From contig JAGVUH010000570.1 in NCBI GenBank assembly GCA_019136395.1, positions 1-7,172 on the forward strand: a stretch of 7,172 nt of DNA, in the 5' to 3' direction. Every line of letters begins with the position of its first letter. Positions within the stretch are counted from its first letter, which is position 1. This DNA comes from Gammaproteobacteria bacterium. GTDB taxonomy: Bacteria > Pseudomonadota > Gammaproteobacteria > Chromatiales > Chromatiaceae. Of the stretch, positions 1 through 4,791 are shown one piece after another. The position numbers and the translations under genes are program-made. The notes under the pieces were generated by a model. That model made no database searches, had not been told where the DNA came from, and saw nothing but the letters and a program-made list of their open reading frames with translations.

Positions 1-219
1 GGTACGACATCCCTACAAACTCCGTCCCGCATCCTGATCGGATTTGCTCAGCCGATGGCCAGGTCTAACTCCATGGTTACCCAGGGTTATCGCCCTCTTA
101 CCAGGTTATATGCCATGTGGAATATTAGACGGTTGGCCACGGTTCAGACACCGCGCGCCACGTTACGGACGTCAGCACCTTACAGCCCACACCCTCGGGA
201 GAAGAGCCCCGATGTCTGA
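1..219 (+). other. Open frame entering from left edge, overlapping bcsG start; possible end of a bcs gene
   Basis: Frame 1 has no stop from the window edge to the TGA at 217-219, at least 72 codons. It overlaps the bcsG start codon by 8 bases. In enterobacteria bcsG follows bcsE and the small membrane-protein gene bcsF, so a coupled upstream bcs gene is expected here. An internal ATG at 55 would give 54 residues, near BcsF length, but the frame-1 product lacks a clear membrane segment and I cannot match it to BcsF or BcsE. The frame continuous with bcsG (TTG at 44) has some faint BcsF-like features: a hydrophobic stretch with LLPGY, then PRY, then LGRR. This could be real coding sequence, a decayed gene, or chance openness. 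Confidence 0.22.
197..206 (+). promoter_or_regulatory. Ribosome binding site deciding the bcsG start
   Basis: The purine run GGGAGAAGAG lies 5 bases upstream of the ATG at 212. It supports initiation there rather than at the in-frame TTG at 44, which has no comparable site and would add 56 residues not expected for BcsG. Confidence 0.6.
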
Positions 220-1885
220 ACTGGCCCCCTCCTCCACCCCGCAGCATCTTCATTCCCGGGTTTGGAGCCTGGGGGGATGGAGCACCTATTTTATTGGCAA
301 GTTAATACTCTACGGGTACGGTTATATCGGATTTCACGCCCTGGAAAATTTATTGCTCGCCGTTTTTGTAGCCGCCCAATCACGACGAAGGCTACTTCGT
401 TGGCTCCAGAAACTGATCGCCATTCCCCTGGCGGCGGCTCTGCTCTATTACGACTCTTTCCTGCCACCCTTCCGACAATTCGTTAAGCGATTGCCAGAGA
501 TTCTGTCGTTCAGCCCGGAATACCTGCTGGAATTATCAGGACGAATTATCGACATCCGCCTGGTGGCCGGCTTCCTGATCTTATGGAGTCTGATCGAATT
601 CCTGAGACAATGGGTGAGAATCGGTGGTCTAGTCATCATGAGCTTGACCGCATTACTCTTCATGCCCCTGTTACCTCAATACCACTCATCCAGGAACGCC
701 ACAAATACCGAACTGTCGGAAGTCTCCACCAATTCTCCATCACCGACTTCGCAAGCTATCACCCCGAGTCAAAGTCCAAGCCAGATCAAGGGGGTGGACT
801 TCGATAAACTACTCGCGGATTTTTTCACCAGCGAGGCACGCCGCCAGGTAACCTTTGTCCCATCAGCAGACAAGTCCCAGCCGTTCGATATCGTGTTTTT
901 GCATATTTGCTCCCTCTCCTGGGACGATATTCGGGTTGCGGGCCTGGAAAAACATCCCCTCTGGCAACGTCTTGACCTGCTGTTTACCCGCTTCAATTCG
1001 GCGGCATCCTACAGTGGACCCGCCGCCATCCGCTTCCTGCGCGGAACCTGCGGTCAAACATCACACCAGGCCCTCTATTCGCCGGCGAATCCCGAATGCT
1101 ACCTGATGAAGCAACTTGCGCAAGCCGGTTATGAGTCAGAATTGGCGATGAATCACGATGGCCACTTCGACGAATTTCTCGAAATAGTCCAAAAACAATA
1201 CGACGTGCAAAGTCGCTCGGCCTTATCGCTGGTGGACCTGCCTATCACCCAGCGAAGCTTTGACGACAGTCCCATTTTTGATGATTACGCCGTCCTGGCG
1301 CGCTGGCTGGAAACCCAACCCGCTGGCGGCAAAAACCCGACCGCTTTGTTTTACAACACCGTGTCCTTGCATGATGGCAATTACCTTAATGAGCCTGGCG
1401 CCGCCCGCGACAGTATGAAAACCTTTGGCAAACGCGCCACGACGCTACTTGACGATGTGGTTCGCTTTTTCGACAAGCTCGAATCCTCGGGCCGGCGCAC
1501 GATCGTGGTGGTCGCGTCGGAACATGGGGCCGCCCTGGAGGGTGATCGCATGCAATTCCCCGGGCTGCGGGAAATTCCCAGCCCGGCCATCACCCTGGTC
1601 CCCCTGGGCATCCGCGTCATCGGTCCTGGCCTGTCCCGCCCCAGCGCCCCTGTCAGGATCTCGGAACCGACCAGTTATCTGGCCATGTCCCATGTGATCG
1701 GGGGCATGATCAGTAAAAACCCCTTCCTGAATTCAGATTATCGACCCGAGACCTACCTACGGGACCTTCCCCAGACCCACTTCGTCTCCGAAAACGAGGA
1801 TGCCACGGTCATGGCGCATGACAACGGCTATGTCTGGCGTCAGGGCAAGGAACCCTGGAGTCCCTACCTGACGGGGAGCCGATAA
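212..1885 (+). CDS. bcsG: Cellulose phosphoethanolamine transferase BcsG
   Basis: This 557-residue protein is close to the roughly 559 residues of E. coli BcsG. BcsG is an inner-membrane enzyme that transfers phosphoethanolamine from phospholipid to cellulose in the periplasm, as part of the BcsEFG accessory module of cellulose export. The N-terminal third holds about four membrane segments (near residues 27-53, 60-80, 112-132 and 139-157). A Ser/Thr/Pro-rich linker follows, then an alkaline-phosphatase/sulfatase-like domain. The zinc and catalytic residues known from E. coli (Cys243, Ser278, His396, Glu442, His443, from memory) have clear counterparts: C233 in LHICSLSWDD, S268 in YSGPAAIRFLRG, H387 in SLHDGN, and E437-H438 in SEHGAALEGD. 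The Cys-Ser spacing of 35 is identical. The C-terminal region also has the family pattern (GLREIPSPAITLVPLG, then LPQTHFVSEN). Start chosen from the ribosome binding site and family length. The gene is markedly AT-richer than its neighbours. The other bcs genes would lie to the left, outside the window. Confidence 0.95.
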   Translation: MSELAPSSTPQHLHSRVWSLGGWSTYFIGKLILYGYGYIGFHALENLLLAVFVAAQSRRRLLRWLQKLIAIPLAAALLYYDSFLPPFRQFVKRLPEILSFSPEYLLELSGRIIDIRLVAGFLILWSLIEFLRQWVRIGGLVIMSLTALLFMPLLPQYHSSRNATNTELSEVSTNSPSPTSQAITPSQSPSQIKGVDFDKLLADFFTSEARRQVTFVPSADKSQPFDIVFLHICSLSWDDIRVAGLEKHPLWQRLDLLFTRFNSAASYSGPAAIRFLRGTCGQTSHQALYSPANPECYLMKQLAQAGYESELAMNHDGHFDEFLEIVQKQYDVQSRSALSLVDLPITQRSFDDSPIFDDYAVLARWLETQPAGGKNPTALFYNTVSLHDGNYLNEPGAARDSMKTFGKRATTLLDDVVRFFDKLESSGRRTIVVVASEHGAALEGDRMQFPGLREIPSPAITLVPLGIRVIGPGLSRPSAPVRISEPTSYLAMSHVIGGMISKNPFLNSDYRPETYLRDLPQTHFVSENEDATVMAHDNGYVWRQGKEPWSPYLTGSR

Positions 1886-2077
1886 CGTCTCATGACGCGA
1901 TGGTGGTGCGTTCGGTGATCTGACATGCCTGACATTGCGAGACGATCGAAGAGTGCCTTTTTCCTCATGGACGCTGCCAACCGCTCGGGACCCTTCTACC
2001 AATAGTCCGAGATCGCCATGGCCCTCTCCGGTCTGCCCTGCTGTGGGGACTGAGGGCCCTTCCGGGTCGGTGGGCGT
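1886..2077. other. Convergent intergenic gap; one tiny unassigned ORF
   Basis: The gap lies between the 3' ends of bcsG and the minus-strand membrane-protein gene, so transcripts converge here and termination is expected. I see no convincing hairpin plus T-tract on either strand. The plus strand contains a 26-codon ORF at 1925-2005 (starts MPDIARRSKSAFF), not recognised. It may be a scrap of a larger lost gene or chance. Nothing else can be supported. Confidence 0.5.
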
Positions 2078-2851
2078 CTAAACGGCCTGCTCGTGATCTT
2101 CCAGATGGGCGCCGAGGATCTCCAGCAGGATGCTGGTAACGGCGCCGCCGATCAGGCCGCCGGTCATCCCCTGGGGGATGTCGGCGAGGACGGCCTCCAG
2201 GCTGGGACCCAGACTGGGACCCAGCCCGGTCGCCCCGCCCATGACCCAAAAGCTGGCGCCGATCACCGCGGCGATCACCGCCGCCACCACCGGCGCGGAG
2301 ATCGCGTGGGGACACCAGCGGATGATGTGCCCCACCAGAAATTTTTCCGTGAACTGAAAGAGGCCACCCACCACCGCCACGATCAGGGAGGCCATCACCG
2401 CCATGGCCAGCACAGGGCCCAGGATGGCCAGGATCAGGGCCAGGAGCGCCCCGGCCACCAGACCGCAGATCAGCCCGGCGAGGCTCTCCGCCAGCGGCCG
2501 CTCTCCGCCCTGGCTGATCCAGGTGTAAAGGCTCCCGGTGATCAGGCCCACCAGCCCCGCCACCCCGCTGATGAGCCCCAGGCCGACCCCGGATCCCATC
2601 GCCATCAGGGTACCGACGGAGCCCAGCACCCCCGCCATGCTGCCCGCCAGGGCCACTGGCATGGAGCTGTAGAAGGCGGTGGTCGTCACCGCCGCGATCA
2701 GGGTGCCGCAGAGGACCGCCAGCCAGGGCGACAGGGCGCTCAGCGTCAGGAGTCCGTAAAGGGCGGCGAACAGCCCACCAAAGAGGGCGCCCGACAGCCC
2801 CCAGACCAGTAGGGTCACCAAAACCGCGGCGGGTCTTTCGTTCTTTTTCAT
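2078..2851 (-). CDS. Gly/Ala-rich polytopic membrane protein of unknown function
   Basis: This 257-residue protein has a short basic N-terminus (MKKNERP) followed by almost continuous hydrophobic sequence with many small residues and GxxxG-like spacings (for example LSGALFGGLFAALYGLL and GGLIGGAVTSILLEIL). I estimate six to eight membrane spans. Charged residues are confined to short connections: SQGGERPLAES, FTEKFLVGHIIRWCPHA, and the acidic tail HLEDHEQAV. The segment after FTEKF, with GHIIRWCPH, is the most distinctive polar patch and the likeliest functional site. I do not recognise a family. Small-residue packing suggests an integral membrane bundle such as a channel, transporter-like or scaffold protein, but no function should be assigned. 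The ATG at 2851 is chosen because a perfect AGGAGG lies 5 bases upstream. An in-frame ATG at 2881 would put that site inside the gene. It is transcribed alone, divergent from the reductase run and convergent with bcsG. Confidence 0.85.
   Translation of the reverse strand: MKKNERPAAVLVTLLVWGLSGALFGGLFAALYGLLTLSALSPWLAVLCGTLIAAVTTTAFYSSMPVALAGSMAGVLGSVGTLMAMGSGVGLGLISGVAGLVGLITGSLYTWISQGGERPLAESLAGLICGLVAGALLALILAILGPVLAMAVMASLIVAVVGGLFQFTEKFLVGHIIRWCPHAISAPVVAAVIAAVIGASFWVMGGATGLGPSLGPSLEAVLADIPQGMTGGLIGGAVTSILLEILGAHLEDHEQAV
2202..2224. repeat. 12-base tandem duplication inside the membrane-protein gene
   Basis: The sequence CTGGGACCCAGA at 2202-2213 is followed directly by CTGGGACCCAG at 2214-2224. 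On the minus strand this encodes a duplicated Gly-Pro-Ser-Leu in the loop before the final membrane segment. It keeps the frame and looks like simple slippage. Confidence 0.8.
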
Positions 2852-2927
2852 CAGTGCCTCCTCGCAATGGCCATTTTGCAATTACAGTATTCTTATCTCC
2901 TTTGACCCTTGGGAGTATAGCCCGCCG
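2852..2927. promoter_or_regulatory. Divergent intergenic region with likely promoters for both directions
   Basis: This 76-base gap separates two divergently oriented coding starts and is AT-richer than its surroundings, especially 2874-2906. Promoters in both directions are expected here. AT-rich hexamers are present (TTGCAA at 2876-2881 on the plus strand; TATACT on the minus strand, read from 2918 to 2913), but I could not find a well-spaced -35/-10 pair, so no specific promoter is claimed. Confidence 0.4.
2857..2862 (-). promoter_or_regulatory. Consensus Shine-Dalgarno for the minus-strand membrane protein
   Basis: CCTCCT on the plus strand reads AGGAGG on the minus strand, 5 bases before the ATG whose A is at 2851. 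It fixes the start of the gene and suggests efficient translation. Confidence 0.8.
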
Positions 2928-2990
2928 ATGAGCCAGGAAACCTATCCCTGTTGGATCTACAAATCGCCGCTCAAGGACGAGACCCACCCC
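2928..2990 (+). pseudogene. Probable ycgL N-terminal remnant, in frame with the downstream reductase
   Basis: The 21 codons from the ATG at 2928 encode a peptide whose core, CWIYKSPLKDET, follows the N-terminal signature of the small gammaproteobacterial YcgL-domain proteins. From memory, these start C-x-IY-(K/R)-S-x-x-(K/R)-(D/N)-x-x-Y-L-Y-V. The match stops exactly where YcgL would continue with Tyr-Leu-Tyr, and the frame runs on into the reductase at 2991. No other part of YcgL is present in the window. The sequence shows the motif; the reading as a truncated gene left by deletion or recombination is inference. It may still be translated as a leader of the reductase. Confidence 0.5.
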
Positions 2991-3917
2991 ATGGCAACCC
3001 CGACCCCGGCCCACCCCGTCGGCTTTGTCGGCCTGGGCATCATGGGGCGACCCATGGCCCTCAACCTGCGGCGGGCCGGCTGGCCCCTCTTCGTCCACGC
3101 CCGCCGCGCGGAGGCCATGGCCCCGCTGGTGACGGCCGGCGCCTTCGCCTGCCCCACCCCGGCCGAAGTGGCCAGCCAGGTGGATATCCTCTTCACCATG
3201 GTCGCCGACACGGCGGACGTGGAGCATGTCATCCTCGGCCACGAGGGCATCCTGGCGGGGGCCCGTCCCGGCCTGGTGGTGGTGGACATGAGCACCATCT
3301 CCGCCGCCGCCACCCGGGTCATGGCCCGGCGCCTGGCCGACCACGGGGTGGAACTGCTCGATGCCCCCGTCTCCGGCGGCGAGACCGGCGCCATCCAGGG
3401 CAGCCTATCGATCATGGTCGGCGGCACGGCGACGGCCTTCGCCCGCGCCCTGCCCCTCTTCCAGGTCCTGGGCAAGAACATCGTCCACGTCGGTGGCCAC
3501 GGCGCCGGCCAGGTCTGCAAGGCCTGCAACCAGGTGGTCATCTCCCAGACCCTGGCCGGGGTGGGCGAGGCCCTGCTCCTCGCCCGCGCCGCCGGCGTCG
3601 ACCCCGCCAAGGTCCGCGCCGCCCTCCTCGGCGGCTCCGCCCAGAGCAAGGTCCTGGAGATGCACGGCCAGCGCATGATCGACCGCAACTTCGCCCCCGG
3701 CTTCAAGGCCCGCCTGCACCAGAAGGACCTGCGCCTGGTCCTGGAGGCCGCCCAGGAACTGGGCCTCGCCCTCCCCGGCACCGCCCTGGCCGCCCAGTAC
3801 CTCAACGCCCTGGTGGGCCGGGGGCATGGGGAGCTCGATTCCAGTGCCATGTATGAGGTCCAGGAGGCGGCCAGTGCGTTGGCGCCTGGCGGCCCCTCAT
3901 CTGAACCCAGAGACTGA
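2991..3917 (+). CDS. garR: 2-hydroxy-3-oxopropionate (tartronate semialdehyde) reductase, GarR/GlxR type
   Basis: This 308-residue protein belongs to the 3-hydroxyisobutyrate dehydrogenase superfamily. Members like it reduce tartronate semialdehyde to D-glycerate with NAD(P)H in the cytoplasm, in glyoxylate and glucarate/galactarate use. The N-terminal Rossmann fold has the nucleotide motif GFVGLGIMGRPM (residues 11-22). The substrate motif DAPVSGGETGA starts at D124 and is followed by SIMVGG. The catalytic lysine is K177 in GAGQVCKACNQ, with N180 three residues later. The C-terminal helical domain has the GarR/GlxR-like pattern MIDRNFAPGFKARLHQKDL. Substrate is inferred from these patterns; hydroxyisobutyrate or another beta-hydroxyacid is possible. 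The ATG at 2991 is preferred because family proteins begin just before the Rossmann strand. An in-frame ATG at 2928 would add the YcgL-like leader, and neither start has a strong ribosome binding site. mobA follows after 45 bases. Confidence 0.88.
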   Translation: MATPTPAHPVGFVGLGIMGRPMALNLRRAGWPLFVHARRAEAMAPLVTAGAFACPTPAEVASQVDILFTMVADTADVEHVILGHEGILAGARPGLVVVDMSTISAAATRVMARRLADHGVELLDAPVSGGETGAIQGSLSIMVGGTATAFARALPLFQVLGKNIVHVGGHGAGQVCKACNQVVISQTLAGVGEALLLARAAGVDPAKVRAALLGGSAQSKVLEMHGQRMIDRNFAPGFKARLHQKDLRLVLEAAQELGLALPGTALAAQYLNALVGRGHGELDSSAMYEVQEAASALAPGGPSSEPRD

Positions 3918-3962
3918 GTCGCGGCCCTCAATCCCGGGCTCACTCCAGGGTTCCCACCAGCC

Positions 3963-4784
3963 ATGGCCACGCCCCCTCTGGCGCCCAGTCTCGGCGCGGG
4001 TGAAGTCGCCAAGGGCGCACCCGCTCCCCGCGATTCGCTCCCCCCTCCGGACTCTCCGCAGCCTCCGCTCCCACCGCACCCTTCGGACACACCGCAACCT
4101 CTGCTCTCACCACACCCTCCGGACTCGCCGCATTTGGCGCACCCAACCCCGACGCCAGCCACCATCACCGGCCTGATCCTTGCCGGCGGCCAGGCCCGGC
4201 GCATGGGGGGCCAGGACAAGGGGCTCATCCCCCTGGCCGGCCGGCCCCTCATCGCCTGGGTCATCGCTGCGGTCCAGCCGCAGGTCGGGCGCATCCTCAT
4301 CAGTGCCAACCGCAACCAGGCGGCCTATGCCTCCTTCGGCTATCCGGTGATCGGGGACGAGGCGGTTGGCGAGGCGCTGTCCGGCTTTCAAGGCCCCCTG
4401 GCCGGCATCGCCGCCGCCCTGAGCGTGGCGGAGACCCCCTGGCTCCTCACCCTCCCCTGCGACGCCCCCCTCCCCCCCGCCGATCTGGCCGCGCGCCTGG
4501 CCGCCGCCCTTGCCCGCGCCAATCGTGATCTCGCCGTTGCCTGGGACGGAGAGCGCGGCCAACCGGTCCATGCCCTGCTATCCCGCCGCCTCCTCCCCGA
4601 CCTGCTCGACGCCCTCGCCGCCGGCGAACGTCGCCTGGAGGCCTGGCAGGCCCGGCACCATCCCGCCATCGCCGACTTCAGCGACTGCCCGGAGGCATTC
4701 CTCAACCTCAACACCCCGGCAGACATCCAGCGCCTGGAAGGCCTCCCCTCCTTTCCATACTTCCTGCACCCTCCCCCGCCATAA
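3963..4784 (+). CDS. mobA: Molybdenum cofactor guanylyltransferase MobA with Pro-rich N-terminal extension
   Basis: This 273-residue protein transfers GMP from GTP to molybdopterin cofactor, making the guanine-dinucleotide form used by DMSO-reductase-family enzymes, in the cytoplasm. The core of about 205 residues matches usual MobA length (194 in E. coli). The GTP-binding signature starts at L73 and reads LAGGQARRMGGQDKGL with K86. GFQGPLAGIAAAL follows, then the metal-binding D167 in LPCDAPLPP, and FLNLNTPAD near the C-terminus. Before the core are about 67 Pro-rich residues built partly from a 36-base tandem repeat, which is not a family feature. The ATG at 3963 is the only ATG in frame before the signature. 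A TTG at 4134 would give a normal-length protein, but neither has a clear ribosome binding site, so the true start is uncertain. baeS starts 7 bases after the stop. Confidence 0.92.
   Translation: MATPPLAPSLGAGEVAKGAPAPRDSLPPPDSPQPPLPPHPSDTPQPLLSPHPPDSPHLAHPTPTPATITGLILAGGQARRMGGQDKGLIPLAGRPLIAWVIAAVQPQVGRILISANRNQAAYASFGYPVIGDEAVGEALSGFQGPLAGIAAALSVAETPWLLTLPCDAPLPPADLAARLAAALARANRDLAVAWDGERGQPVHALLSRRLLPDLLDALAAGERRLEAWQARHHPAIADFSDCPEAFLNLNTPADIQRLEGLPSFPYFLHPPPP
4043..4133 (+). repeat. 36-base tandem repeat, about 2.5 copies, encoding a 12-residue Pro-rich unit
   Basis: Copy 1 is 4043-4078, copy 2 is 4079-4114, and a partial third copy starts at 4115 and fades after about 4133. All copies begin CCCTCCGGAC or CCCTTCGGAC. 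The unit translates as P-(P/S)-D-(S/T)-P-Q-P-(P/L)-L-(P/S)-P-H in the mobA frame. Copies 1 and 2 differ at several positions, so the array is not brand new. The 36-base length keeps the reading frame. Confidence 0.85.
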
Positions 4785-4791
4785 TGGTCCC

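Noticed and set aside
44..211. Upstream TTG start for BcsG
   Set aside because: It would add 56 residues beyond the family length. The ATG at 212 has a purine-rich ribosome binding site and gives a protein matching E. coli BcsG in length.
1886..2077. Rho-independent terminator between the convergent genes
   Set aside because: I found only short G/C runs such as GAGGGCCCTTCC without a stable stem followed by a T-tract on either strand.
2852..2881. Upstream ATG at 2881 for the minus-strand membrane protein
   Set aside because: The consensus AGGAGG would then lie inside the gene. The ATG at 2851 is correctly spaced from it.
1965..3344. 459-codon open frame on the minus strand
   Set aside because: It crosses the membrane-protein gene in another frame and runs antisense to the reductase. 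Its product is Gly/Arg/His-rich with no family features, as expected of shadow frames in GC-rich DNA.
4043..4133. 36-base repeats considered as a CRISPR array
   Set aside because: The copies abut without spacers, diverge from each other and lie in frame within mobA, so they are a coding tandem repeat.
2957..4315. 452-codon minus-strand frame
   Set aside because: It is antisense to the reductase and mobA. Its Arg/Ala/Ser/Pro composition and lack of motifs mark it as a shadow of GC-rich coding sequence.
4510..4791. Extension of the BaeS frame upstream into mobA
   Set aside because: The region is fully explained by mobA in another frame, and BaeS homology begins at the membrane segment just after 4792.
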